The translations under genes were made by a program, and so were the position numbers. Below, piece by piece: positions 1 through 13,500 of a stretch of DNA of 64,000 nucleotides. The DNA is taken from the NCBI GenBank assembly GCA_922989275.2, contig OV277859.1, forward strand, positions 89,152,198 through 89,216,197, read 5' to 3'. The notes under the pieces were generated by a model that saw only the letters and a list, made by a program, of their open reading frames with translations, did not search any database and was not told the DNA's origin. This DNA comes from Gari tellinella (Eukaryota; Mollusca; Bivalvia; Cardiida; Psammobiidae). Each line of letters begins with the position of its first letter. Positions within the stretch are counted from its first letter, which is position 1.

Positions 1-282
1 TTTACAGGGCCAAAATGGATGCTTCGTGAACCTTGTCCTTTGTCGTTTGCTGTTTTTTTTCTCAAAGTTACATTTGGCTATTTTGACAGGAGAAACATAA
101 TGTCGAGGTGACGAACAGTTTGAATTCAGATTAGACACCGCTTTACACGGCGTCCGATCTGGGTTCAAACTGTTTGTCATCTAAGGGTATTAATTTTCCC
201 TCCCTGTAACAACTCATTCCGAACAACACACACAATATTTGTTTCTCATTGGGTGTTGTTGCAGATAGCGAGCACTGTAGTA
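1..282. mobile_element. A1 MITE, cut by window edge
   Basis: This is the right-hand part of an A1 element. It has an interior stretch around GTTACATTTGGC, then a core-A palindrome at about 125-180, then the terminal arm that ends ...GCGAGCACTGTA. The A1 family has TA-flanked ends CAGCGCTCCCTCTCTACAAC and the reverse. No transposase is encoded. The left end lies outside the window. Confidence 0.75.
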
Positions 283-285
283 TAC

Positions 286-440
286 AACCAGGCTCCGAGG
301 TTATAAAGCTTTTTAGTTGAGTCTGAGTGTGTTCTCAAGCATTTGATTGGTCAGATTTGAGCCTAGGCTCAAATCTGACCAATCAAATGCTTGAGAACGA
401 GTGTGAGTCTGGACTCAAACGAAGTTTTATAGCCTCGGGG
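286..440. mobile_element. Family I palindromic MITE
   Basis: This is an inverted repeat whose arms read TTGAGTCTGAG...CAAGCATTTGATTGGTCAG and their complement, meeting at AGCCTAGGCT near 361-370. The outer ends are GGCTCCGAGGTTATAAAGC and its complement. Related copies lie at 3,498-3,570 (half), 30,357-30,470 (decayed) and 53,962-54,113. Confidence 0.75.
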
Positions 441-465
441 CCAGGGACCCTGATACGAGTGAGCA

Positions 466-831
466 AGCTAAGGATCAGACAGGTTTTCTTAAAGGGCGTT
501 TTATTGGAGAAAATACCAGATTAATATATGATTTGCTTCATTATACTGAAGAACATGATATTCAAGAAATGAAAAAGCCTTTGATTCATTTCCATGGTCC
601 TTTGTTAAAATAACTTTGAAAGCTTTTACATTTGGTCATTCAATACAAACATGGTTTGATGTTTTTTTTTTATAAAGATGCAAAATCAACTGTAACTCAG
701 TGTGGATTCCTTTCAGACTTTTTTCGAATAGGAAGAGGCTGCAGACAAGGGGATCCTTTATCCTGTTATATCTTTATTTTCTGTGCAGAAATCCTATCTA
801 TTAAAATAAGGTCTAATCCAAAAGCGCTTCG
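466..831 (+). pseudogene. Fossil LINE reverse-transcriptase fragment
   Basis: Translated in pieces, this stretch matches the middle of a non-LTR retrotransposon reverse transcriptase. The first piece reads DQTGFLKGRFIGENTRLIYD. It is followed by EKAFDS at 571-588, which corresponds to palm motif A. A separate frame then gives GCRQGDPLS and FCAEILSIKIR at about 738-825, which is the conserved block before the catalytic YADD motif. The residues between the first two blocks have been deleted, there is at least one frameshift near the T-run at 661-672, and the YADD motif and everything after it are missing. It therefore cannot be active. It lies antisense in intron 5 of the UGCG gene. The family is L1/Tx1-like by recollection of the motif style; the exact clade is not certain. 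Confidence 0.8.
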
Positions 832-1033
832 TGATGTTTCACCACGGCCCACTAACATCAAGGCGAACAAAGGTAGAATGACTATGGAGAACGACAAACG
901 CATGCAATGTTGAAGGCACGTGAATCTGTGGGTGCCCTGAGGTCACGAACCGCTTTCGTTAACGAACGCAGGGCTGGGGCCATTCACTAGACTACCGTAT
1001 GATTATTAAGTGTCTGCAGTAGTTTTGCCTGTA
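832..1033. other. Unassigned intron DNA
   Basis: I see no gene or recognised repeat here. A short GTTAACGAACG stretch and a CGAACCGCTTTCGTT partial palindrome are present. Confidence 0.4.
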
Positions 1034-1305
1034 CAGCGCTCCCTTTATACAACGACACTCAATGGAAGACAAAATATGTGCGTTGTTCGGAAGGAGTCGT
1101 TATAGGAAGGGAACTTGGCTAACATTTGCAAACAGCTTGAATCCAGATCAGACGTCAATTAGTACTTTGAGTAAAACAGTAGACGACAATTTTAATTGCA
1201 CCCATGAATATGTTGGACATAGTTTTGGGTTTGAATGAACAGCAGCAAGTGTCTTTGTAGGGAGGTACTCGTTACAAGGAGGGCCGTTGTAGAAAAAGGG
1301 CACTG
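1034..1305. mobile_element. A1 MITE with deleted core
   Basis: The element starts CAGCGCTCCCTTTATACAAC after TA and ends GGGCACTG before TA. Half of the central palindrome is gone: the core-A arm stops at CAGATCAGACGT and jumps to the opposite flank. It sits in UGCG intron 5, about 90 bp past the exon 5 donor. Confidence 0.8.
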
Positions 1306-1393
1306 TATAAGTCATCGCAGTCTTTAGAACGTTCGACATTTCGTCAATAAATTGTCGTCTTTAAAGAGGTTGGTTAAACTATTAAACTGTTAC

Positions 1394-1506
1394 CTTTTCT
1401 ACATTTGATGCAAATCCCTTCCGTAGAGAAATGTAAGGTATTTGATGTACAAGGCCAACATTTGGGGTCATGTGAACAGCCATGTCTATAAGAGTATCCT
1501 CTTGCA
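1394..1506 (-). CDS. UGCG: UGCG exon 5
   Basis: The acceptor is TTTGTTTCAG before TGCAAGAGG, and the donor is GAAAAG|GTAACAG. The exon holds 113 nt: it finishes a split ATG codon with exon 4 and ends in phase 0. It encodes [14 protein letters not shown], then [19 protein letters not shown] and NVEK. This aligns with human VIPDTLTDMVNQMTEKVGLV and then HGLPYVADRQGFAATLEQ. The array directly upstream on the gene strand (1,507-2,235) is built of copies of this exon's first 40 or so bases with an acceptor. Confidence 0.92.
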
Positions 1507-4500
1507 CTGAAACAAATAAACAACCAGAAAAAATAAACCAATAAATGAACATTGAGTCATGTAATCTGCAATCTCTATATGGGTATCTTTTTGTACTGTA
1601 AGAAGCATCCAATAAACAAACATTGAGTCATGTAAACAGCAAATTTTTCACGGGTATCTTCTTGCACGGTAACAAAACATCCAATACATAACGATTGGGT
1701 CATCTAAACACCAATGTCTATACGGTTATCTTATTGCACTGTAAGAAACATCTAATACAAAAATATTGAGTCATGAAAACACCAATATCTATATCGTATG
1801 TGTATCTTCTTGCACTGTAAGAAATATCCAATCAATAAACATTGATACATGTAAAGAGCTATGCCTATACGGGTATAATTATTCTTGCACTGTAAGAAAC
1901 AGCCAAACAATAAACATTGAGTCATGTAAACAACAATCTCTATATGGGTATCATCTTGCCCTGTAAGAAACATCCAACCAACATGCATATCTTTACGGGT
2001 ATCTTCCTGCACTGTATGCAATAAACAATTAATAAATATTGCGTCATGTAGACTGCAATGTCTGTATCGGTATCTTCTTGCACTGTAAGAAACATCCAAT
2101 GAATAATCATTGAGTCATGTAAACATCAAAATATATACGGATATCTTCTTGCAGTGTAAAACAAACAACCAATAATTGAACATTGAGTCATGTAAACAAC
2201 AATGGCTATATAATGCGGGTATCTTCTTGTAAAACGTGTTCGAGCTGAACGAGTGCATCCCAGGCTGAAAAAACTGTCTTTATATAATTTTTTGAAAGTT
2301 ATCTGCTTCGTGATTATATAAAACTAAAACAACCTAATGATTCGGGCGGAATACTAAATCAAACCTAATCACCATTTTAACATACACATAAAACAACTGC
2401 TTCAGTACGAAACACAACCCAAACTATATACAACACTATACACTAAACACGGTCTTACACCGGGACCTAGCCTAAAGTTGCTAGGACCTAAACCTGTTCA
2501 AACAATAGTCTGCACCATTGCAGTCTACGCACTATAAATCTAAACCCTGTTCATACACCAAGCATGAAACGGTATATATACCTGTGCCCGAACTACTCCG
2601 GTATGTGTTTGAAACACAAAAACAACCTAATACAAACAGGTTCCAAACACGGTATGGAACCGGTCTGAAACAGTTTCAAGCTACTGTTTAATACACTGGC
2701 TTGTATCATAGAACTGCGACTCGCTCAGTCAGTTCCACGCTGTTTCTGAACCTTCTCCCGAAGCAAAGCAGAGCAATATTCGTGAGAACGCTGGATAGAA
2801 CCTCGGCTCTTCGAGCAAAGGGCCAGCTCTGTAGAAACAAGAGGGTACTAAAAGCCTTTTGACTGCTTTTAGATGGAGAGCGATGTTAACCCTACATTCT
2901 CCCCAGCCAATTAACTCATACACTTTCAAACTCGTCCTTATATACCCGTTAACTATACGGAACGTTTGTGTCTGATCGTTTTGTTAACGAAATGTGCATT
3001 TATGTATCGTACCGAAGTAATCTTAATGCCTTTTTTATCTTTATATGCTAAATTGTGAATTAACGAGTAATCAACCAAGAACTAAATAAAGTCATGTGAA
3101 CAGCAATGTCTCAGTAAATGGTATCCTCTTGCACTGTTAGAAACAGCAAATGCTTAAACATTAATTCTTGTGAGCACCATGGGCCCATTTTATAAAACAA
3201 CTTACGCAAAAATTTTGCGAAAGTCAAAATCGTATAACTCTTATTTTTCGATCATAAACGTTTGCAAACATCAAATAGCCAGATCAGAGGACGTGCTAAA
3301 AGCGCGTCCTCAGCAAGTGATAATAAAAAAAATATAAATTAAAATTTTGACGTACGCAAAAAATTTGCGTAAGTAGTTTAGTAAAATGGGCCCCATGTCT
3401 CTATGGATATAGTTTTGCACTGTAAAAACATCCTGTGAATTAGTATACATTCATGTAAGTAGCAATGTCTCATCAAAGCCCCGTTGGTGCTGGCCTAGCG
3501 CTTATAAAGCGTTTGTGTTGAGTCTGAGTACGTTCACAAGCATTGGAATGGTCAGATTTGAGCCTAAGCTTCCTCGATAGCTCAATTTGGTAGAGTGATT
3601 GACTAGCAATCGAAAGGTACAATGTACTCGTTTCGAGTCCCATTCCATAAAAATATTTTTTTTAAATGAAGTGTCTGATCTTTTTTATTTGTCAGTCCAT
3701 AACGCATTGAACAAGAGACAGGTTATGTTTAGTCTTCGTTGTTTAGAATTAATGATGCTATGTACGGTCCAATAATATACAGTGAAACCCCTCTAAACCG
3801 GACGTTTGTGGGGACACCAAAAATGTCCGGTTTAGAGGGGTTTCCTGTTTAGAGGGGTTTGGACCTGTTTCTAGTATGGAAGATAGCTGACCACTTAAAG
3901 CAGGTTGAAAGTAAAGCAGAATGCGCCTTAAGGCGCATTCTGCTTTACTTTCAACCTGCTTTAAGCTATCATCTGCTAGAATGTACAAACTATTTTCTTC
4001 AGTGTAAGAATAAACCAAAGACGTACAATGCGTATTTATGGTGTAATGGGTTAAGATAAAGAAAGGTTGGAAACGGGACCAAAGGTTTTGTCCGGTTTAG
4101 AGGGAATTCCGGTATTTAGAGGTTCCGGTTTAGAGGGGTTTCACTGTATGTCCAAATACATGTACGTTTTGGTTTACTGACTTACAAGACAATATTTACA
4201 TTGGCCCTATCTCTTTCCATTGTAAAAATCGGTGTTCATTTCATATAGACACTCAAACCTTAGGAGGCGGAGCTTAGGGTTAAGTCGCTGCGCATTAATC
4301 TTCACTACTATAAAATTAGAAATCCACGTTGTATTTGACCTAGATTGAATCTAGTTTATTTCCCAATCTTTTTTTAAACACTAAATACCAATATACATAG
4401 ATTTTATATTCATATTGATATAAATTATTTACACTCATTGTGAAAAAAATGCAGTAGGAAGCGCTCCGAAACTTTGTCCGTCTGCTACGGATTTTTATAC

Positions 4501-7500
4501 CCCCCGCAAACAATTTTTTGGCGCCCAATGTAACCGGGTGTTCTTTATAAAGAAACACCCGCGCACAAAATCGCACTTGTACAGTAAGGCCGTTCAAGTC
4601 ATGATAAACCTACACGCTGACACATACCCCCCCCGACAACTTGGAACTTGTGCACAGTGCGTCGATGCTCCAGAGGGGCCATGCACTTAATGGGAAGAAG
4701 AAGAGAAACTTTACAGAATAATCACTGAAATTACTGGTAAATAGCGCTAATGATAGAAAAAAATCACAAAACACTAGTAATCCTCAGCTCCTGGCCGGTT
4801 CCAACTTAGGCTCCGAGATTTGGCTCCAAAACCATAAATACCCCGTATGGTGCCTCTCAGCTTCGGATTTCTCTATGGTCCGCGCCCGTTAAGAATACGG
4901 TATTACACTTGACGATTGCTTGCACCGTTGCATGAATTAAAAACCCGATTGAGGATAAGAAAACGTACTTGGATGTACTTAAAAGTATTTTTCCCTAGTA
5001 AAAACCTGAAGTGAATTTGAGAACTATATTATCCGCGCAGTATAGATCTAGCTATATTATTTGGTTACAGGGGGCGGAGTTAACTTCGTTAAAGCTGTTC
5101 TTTCAAGTCTATTTCTGGGCGTACTTTTCCCCTTTTCAACAACATTTCTCCTTTAAAAACTGAAAGTCTGAATTGTTTTCATAACAAATATAAAGATAAA
5201 ATAATGTAAATATAAGAAATGAACAGATTTTTTTCGGTGTTCAAGCGAAATGAACGACAGAAAATTATCGGCAAATCGCGTTAGCGATTCATGGTATTTG
5301 CCGAAAATTTTCTGTCGTTCATTTCGCTTGAAAACCGAAAAAAATCAATTCATTTCTTAAATAAAGTCGGTAAGCATGTATAAGATTTGATCGAACTTTC
5401 AAGCAATACATTGACACTTATCAATACGTCAACTTTTAACAGCTCAATATTGCCTATTATATTGTTTAAACAATATAATTAGCATTGTATGCAAGTCTAT
5501 GAATAACTAATGATGCATTTTAATGAAAGAATTTCATTTATAAAGTAGGTAGATCTACATGTAACTGTATCTCAACTTCAAATTTCCCATAATTTAATAA
5601 GAAAATCTGTTATTACAACAAATCCTGACTGTAATATTTCCTTTTTTTCTGACCAACTATTTCACCAACCATATATTTGAATAAAATGAAAAAATACACG
5701 TTGAATGAGCCAGTCTTTTGTAATTCAATTTTCTATGAAAAAATAGCATTTTGCAAACATTTAAATAGTTGACAACATATTTTTCTGAACACCTTTATAT
5801 GTTTTTGCCTTTCTTGTAATGAATGTTGTGAACAACTAATAGCACGAGACTTATAGTCATTAGGTTTTTTTAGTTTTGAGAAAAATAAATTCTTCAAAAT
5901 TCCAGGGTTTTGGTAAAAACGAGATCTTAAAGAGAAACCAAACGAACATATTTGCCTATGCTTGCACACTTTGTTTTTTAAGCGATTATTATTCTTTAAA
6001 TAAAGATTCATAACACCTTTCATGAAAACTAAGCTCACCCGCGAGCTACCTTAACGGAAACGATTCATGATTGACACTCTACTTTATGTCTTAAAATCGA
6101 AGTTTTCCCACTGCAGAACACATGCTCACCGTTTAACCTTTAGCAGCTATATTGAAAATATATTCTTGTCTGAAACCTCTAGCCCCAATATGAAAATTTA
6201 TCTTATATAAAAGATTCCTAGCTAAAAAAAAACACGACCAGTCGGTGGTAAATGTATTGTTATAAATTAAGGCATAAGTGAAAATGTGCACATCCTCTTT
6301 CTATGAAAGCATTTGCCTAATTTAATGTAAACATTACGAAACCGCGGGCTAACAGGTACAGTGGAGAATGTGTTATTCATTCCCAAAAATGCGTTTACGG
6401 TAAAACGTGTATATCCATTGCAAACCGTTTGGAGCCAGATCAGACGCCGGGTTACCCGGAGTCTGATCAGGCTCCAAATTTTTTGAAACTCAGATCAAAA
6501 TGAATTGTAAGAAATATCTAAAACATGACATTTTCTACCTTTTAATGCAATGCGTTTACGTTTCGTTTGCGTTTAAACGGGAAGGAATAACGTATTCTCC
6601 ACTGTGAACGATTCCATGCAATGATTGCCATCTTGAAAATTGCAAAGTATGAGATTAATTGATACTCGATGATAGGTCAAATATGGTTAAGTAACTATGA
6701 AAGCTTCTGGAAGGGGGAGTAACTGTAGCTAGGATAATATTAAGGTCAAGGACCCCTAATGAGATCGAATCAAACTCGGTATTCTGGCATACTCTGTACC
6801 ATTCATTAGCATGGTTCGGAACGTTTCCACAGTTGACGAGAATGGGCGATAAATCACCGTAGAGTTCCGATATAGACCGTCATTGACCTGATCTCATTAG
6901 GGGTCCTCAACCTTGAAGGGACTTGCAACCGGATGATGTACTTGTCAAAATAAAATAAAATACTCAAATAAAAGCAAATTTGTGGCATTATTTGGCTTCT
7001 GACATTAAAAAAATATGATCAGTCCAAAAACAGTCTCAAGAATCGTCACCGAATCTTAGTTTTTTAAGATATTTTCCATCGTTTTTCTATAGCGTTAGCT
7101 AATGCTATAGTTGTTGCTTCTCTACAGGGGCTCAGACATAAACCCGAGCCGAATAAAGTATTATCGATCGCTACCAGTGAATTTACAAATTACTATTTTT
7201 AATGCTAAATCCGGTTGCGAGCCTCTTTAAAAGAGAACACGCCTACATTTACGTTTATCTTGTTTTAACATGTGCTCACTGTGAATGAACTACACTCTTC
7301 TGCTTTCAATATTGTTATGTATCTGTATACAGTGTTCCCTACAACGACCCTCCAAAAAACGATTCCCTCCGTACAATAACACTTGCTGCTGTTCCCCAAA
7401 ACAAGAAAATTATGTCCAACCTTTTCACGGTGACAATGACGTCTGCTTAAAATTGTCGTCTGCTTATTTTTTTTAAAGTTACATAATTGACAATTTGACA

Positions 7501-10500
7501 GAAAAAACTTAATGACGAGTGACAAACATCTTGAATCCAGATCAGACGCGGCGTCTGATCTGGATTCAAGCTGTTTGCAAATGTAAACAAATTTCCCTCC
7601 CTATAACGAGTCCCTCCGAGCAACGCACAAAATTGCTGTTTCCCATCGGGTGTCGTTTTAGAGAGGGAGCGCTGTACAATATAATTAATTCTTCGGGTAG
7701 TCTGAGTAAGCTACGAATATCAAATTCATACCTGAATCAGAACTTTTATGTTGCCAAATATGTCAATTTAATGAGCGAGTGAAAACATTAGCATCATAAT
7801 AAAACTGTTCTTTTTAATATTGAACATTAGATGAGATTAATGATCACAATATGAAAATGAGCTGAACGTAATATGAAACGCATGTGTATGAATTTACATA
7901 ATTTTCGATTACATGTATCAAAAGGGGTATCATTGAATATGCATAATCCAACACTGAAATAACAACAGTTTAACCCGCAGTTTTGCTCACGATATGGGGC
8001 ACAATGACTTATTATGCCGCGTCTGATCAGAGTTTAGACGGTTTGTTGATAGGAATATCAATATAAAACAAAACGAAAATACAAATGTAGAGCAGGGCAC
8101 TCCTTAGATATAACATCGATTAATTCCAATACAAAAGCATGGAAGAATTCACTGGGGCACATGGGTTAAACCCTTCACAGCCTGATTTGTCGTCTGCTCT
8201 AGCTCTTCCAGCGCAATAATATCATCTACTAATATATTATTATTTTTATTATACCCGATTTATATAGCGCTCTTTTCACACTGGAGTTGTGCGTTCAAAA
8301 GCGTTTCACATGTAATTATATAAATGTACCTACAAAGCAAGAAAGACAAATAAATACATTCACAATAAAAATGATACAATATTGAGATGCATGGAAACAT
8401 GGAAATTCTTTCAATATCATTACCAAGATTATAAAATTGTTATATAGTAAGTTTGTAAAATCATTTTTAAAATGAGTCAAATAATTAAAAAGATCAATGG
8501 CATGATTAAAACAGAGTGGATTTTTGTTTGTTTGTTTGTTTGTTTGTTTGCTTGTTTATTTGTTTGTTTCAGTGTAGAGCCGAAGAGTAGTTCACAAATC
8601 GTAAAACGAATGTTTAAAACAATACTCTCCATGTTGTTTGGTTGAATTTGTTTGTTTGTTTGTTTGTTTCAGTGTAGGGCCGGAGAGCAGTTCACAAGTC
8701 GTAAAACGAATGTTTAAAACAATACTCTCCGTGTTGTTTGGTTGAGTATTGTTTAATCTATGGCCGTGGTACACCCTTAGTTCATAAACATAAAGCTGTT
8801 CAAGAATTTCACCATAGACCCCTAGCCAAATGGTTTCAAAGCGATTAGCAATCCCTACCAGCAAGATCCACCAGACAGGCACAAGGTCAATGGTACAACT
8901 TCAAAACTGCCATTCAGACCCACAGCATCCACAGCAAGAACCCAGCCCAGAGGTAGCAGTCATTGATTACCTACTTTCTTCTAATAACAGATATTAAATA
9001 GAGGATAATTGTTTTTTTTCAGTATAAGATAGAAATTTAATCCATTGAGTGAACATCAGACGTTATATTTTCACGAGTGGCGAAGCCACGAGTGAAAATA
9101 TAACAGTCTGATGTTCACTCAATGGATTAAATTCGATCTTAAACTGAAAAAATACAATTGTTCTATTTATTTATGCTTTTAAGCCACTTTTTAAACGAAA
9201 TTGTTCGACAATTGTGAAAGCGAAAGTACATGATTTACCCCGTGTTGAGCCCCAAGTTTACATAGAACACATTAACGAAACAGTTTCCCGTACGATGACA
9301 TCACTTATTTATGGATTTGACGTCATCCGAATTACGTCGTTGCTCCCGATTTTCGATTCGTGTTCTTCCGTTGAGTGGTTCGCGACAAATCGGACTGCCG
9401 GAATTTAACGATAAGACACGATTGACTACGATTTTTGGGGAGCCCTACGGGGAAAACGGCGATTGGTGATAATCCACTGCAGTGGATTACCAAGTGATAA
9501 TCCACTGCTATTTTCCGGTAATCCACCGAAAAGCATAAATAAAGAAGTGTGTTTTCAGACGTTTTTTGAAGATACTGTGGTCTGTACTTTTGTTTCAAAA
9601 CTTATTGTTTATTGTATCGTATGTACATAACTAGTAGTTAAACTATGCAAACAAAGTCGTCTAACTTAAAAACAATATGTATTCCAACGCGTTGTCAAAA
9701 TTTGTAAACAAACTTTGAGTCAAACGACATTTGTGTCGGCGATCGAATGGCTTTAGATGGGAAGGGACAGAAACTGTTTGCGACCTAGATATACTCTAAA
9801 TAAATCAAAATTAACATCGGAACTAGAATTTGCATTTTTACTCACTTGGGCGGTCCATTCACGCGTCATCTATGGACATAAAGATAAGCTAATAAGCTAA
9901 ATATATAAGTATCAAGTTAGTATAAACAAAACATTGCCAGTAGATAATGTTATAAATAGAATCTAACATTCGTGGTCATAATAAATTGGATTTATAGAAT
10001 TCGTCTTTTAGAAAACGATAACAAAAGAACTCGATAAGCCTCGTCTTTATCATTTTCTAAAAGAGACTCGTAAATTATGACCACTTATGTAAGCTCCAAT
10101 ATCTAAGGCAAAATGACTATAGAAATATCAAAATAATTGTCAAACAGTTTATTTTTTTATTTTTTATCAGACGCCGCGTTTCGCTGACATAGCTACTACC
10201 GTTTTCAATAGCAAATAATAGTCGCGTAGATCCTTGTCTCGAAAGGTCATGTTAGAAATCAATTCGATTACGTCACTATTAATAAAGACTTACTTACGTC
10301 ACTGGGATACAATAAAAGGAATTTTGTTTTAAAACATACCTTAAAATTCTTGGTTATGTGAGGAAATATTATGTCACTCGTCAATCTTTGAGACAAACTG
10401 ATCTCAACCTCGGCTAGAATAGAACAGTTATTAACCTCGCCTAGGCTCGCTTAATAACATTTCAATTCCAAACTCGGCTGAGATCAGCTTGTCTCAAATA

Positions 10501-13500
10501 TCGCCTCATGACAGATCCAATATATACAATTTACTTACTTTTAATTCCAACTCGGCTGAGATCAGCTTGTCTAAAATATCGCCTCATGACAGATCCAATA
10601 TATACAATTTACTTACTTTTAATTCCACTGTCTGAGATCAGGATCATGTCATATTTGGCTTCGTCATATCCTGTAGCCATGTTGTTTACCTTGGGATTTA
10701 TGCCAAAAGCGTTGCCACCTGCAATGAAAATACAGTTAAAACTTCTAAAATCCTCATTTCTGAAAACAACCAGAAGTCTATGAAAAGCAGAACAAGTTTC
10801 CCGTCAAAAAACCAAGGGCTACACGCTCGTACTTGCTCACTTCTATCTATCTAAGACTAATAAAGAGTTGTAAGGAAAGGTCGTTGTTTAATGCAGGACA
10901 CCAGGACACTATCTGTATTTACTGATATCCTGCAGTAAGCTATGTATACGTATGAAATGTCTTAACCCTTTCCCTTATAGAAGCGACTTTTAGCGCATTC
11001 ATTTTATTCATCCGCCAAAGAAAATAGTTCCATTTTATACTGTCATGAATATGTACCATAAGAAATATTTTCTATATTCTAGCAGATAGTAACCTAAAGC
11101 AGGCTGAAAGTAAAGCAGAATGCGCACTATGGCGCATTCTGCTTTACTTTCAACCTGCTTTAATAGGTCACATATCTTAACTACTAGAAACAGGCTATGT
11201 GGTAATGGGTTAAACGACTGTTAATTCCATTAAGCAGCTTGAACATAGAATTATAAAAGGAAAAGTGATGGCCTTGCTAAACCGATATCCCGGTCATAGA
11301 TTGTGATAATATGGCTTCCTTGTTTGTTTATTTATTACTAGTCGAAAGTAGTGGTCCTTACTTAAACAATAGTCAGGTCGTATGTTGTGACAACATGGCA
11401 TTTTTGTTTATTCATTTCAGATCTGGAAGTTATGGTCCTTGCTAAAACAATGTTCAAGTCGAACATTGTGACAATAAGACTTTCTTGTTTATTCCGTGGA
11501 AGTCGGGAAAGTATAGGCATTGTTAAAAGACGGAATTATACACTCACGTGAGCAGGGTTCCAGATAAGGGGAATAAACTGAACAAATCCAGCATTTTTCT
11601 CACTTATTTTCAGCACCAAATCACATGGTGTTACTACTCATTCGAATCGTCTCTTCGAGACGATTTTAATGAGTAGTGACACCATAGGCTTTCAAGCAGA
11701 ATTGAGGATTTTAGTTTTTGAAATACTCCCCTTATCTTGAACCCTGCGTGAGTGTATAATTCCGTGGTTAAAACAATGTTCTGGTTTTATGGTGTGACAA
11801 TATGGAGTTTATTCAGCATATCTCGTGGGGTTATGGTCCTTGCTATACCGATGTGCCTGAAGCATTTAGTGACAAAATGGCTTTCTTGTTTATTAATTAC
11901 ATTTTCAAAACTAAGTTGTAGATCTACTACAGTTAAACCTCTGAAAACCGAATCGCTCCTGAACACGAGTAGAAGTATGTTCCTTGGAACACATACGGCC
12001 CCTGCTAGAAAGCATCAGTCGTACAAGAGTTATAACCTGAATGAAACGCTCCAGTACATATGTCAATCAACATACATGTAGTACGCTTGCATACAGTGGA
12101 GAATCTGTTATTCTTTCCCAATAAACGCGTTTACGCTAAAACTTTTATTTGCAGTTCAAACAGTTTGGAACCAGATCAGACGCCGGGTAACCCGGTGTCT
12201 GATCAGGCTCCAAACTGTTTGCCACCAAGATAAACATGAATTATCAGAATTGTCAAAAAGTTGTACTTTTCTACGTTTGAGTGTTTTGCGTTTGCGTACG
12301 TTTGCGTTTAAACGGGAAAGAATAACAGATTCTCCACTGTATACACGTACCAACACGTTTTCCTGTATACAGAAAAACCTCTCTATTACGACCATGTAAT
12401 TGTGGTAAGTAGTAGGTGTTTACGACAGGTGGCCTCTTAAAGCAAGGTGACGGTAAAAAAAGAAAGCTCTCGGTTTTACTGTAACTCTGCTTTATGCTGC
12501 CATCTGTCTTTTATACATTTAGTGGTCGTAATAGAGAGGTGTCACTGTAGTTTTATTTAGTCTTACAGACATATAGGTGAGCTTACTGTCATCATACTTC
12601 AAGCAGCCATTGGGTCAGTTTGCAGGACAGTTTTTCTCCTGGGGCCCGTTTCATAAAACTTCTTGCGACAAATTTTGTCGTAAGTCAGATTATAAAAGTA
12701 TCAATTTAATTCTCCATCTAATCCTGTCTTGTGACATCTTTTTAGAATCGTCTTGAATCCAAAAAGATGTCACAAGACAGGATTAGATAGAGAAATCAGA
12801 GATTAAAAGTATTTTAAAGTTTTGGCTTACGACAACATTTGTCGTAAGATGTTTTATAAAACTGGCCCGATTATCAGGACAACGTAGAAGTATGAACTAT
12901 TACCTCTTTTGCGAATAGTTTAATGTGAAAATGTGATACCGCGTGAACTGTGAAGAAAATTATTGATATTTTTATGGTTTATACGAATATCGATCAAATA
13001 CAAATGAACCATGCCATGAAAAAACATGCCTTATTGCATTGCATCATTGTACAGACCAAACACAGCTCTCTATCTGAATTTGGTCTACATTACAAAAAAA
13101 CCGTATCTAATACATCTACACTATAAGGTTTTTCTGTACTCCATACAAATTTGACGGATGTCAAGAAAACCCCTATTGAAACAGTCTGCTAATTTGAAAT
13201 TTAAATATACAGTAAAACCCCTCTAAACCGGAACCTCTTAATACCGGAATTCTCTATAAACCGGACAACAACTTTGGTCCCGTTTCCCACCCATTTTACC
13301 CCTTTGATTTATTCCTTCACTCAAGAAAATACATTCATGAACATATATCATCATAAATATAGTCTATATTCTAGCAGATGATAGCTTAAAGCAGGTTGAA
13401 AGTAAAGCAGAATGCGCCTTAAGGCGCATTCTGCTTTACTTTCAACCTGCTTTAAGTGGTCAGCTACCTTCCATACTAGAATCAAGCTATGGGTTAAAAC

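Noticed and set aside
1752..2099. 115-codon minus-strand frame as a gene
   Set aside because: It is a read-through of exon 5 array units; frames rotate between units and intron sequence is included.
3571..3645. A functional suppressor-type tRNA with a CTA anticodon
   Set aside because: The A and B boxes are good but the acceptor and T stems do not pair properly and it is embedded in a broken family I element. A SINE head or pseudogene is more likely.
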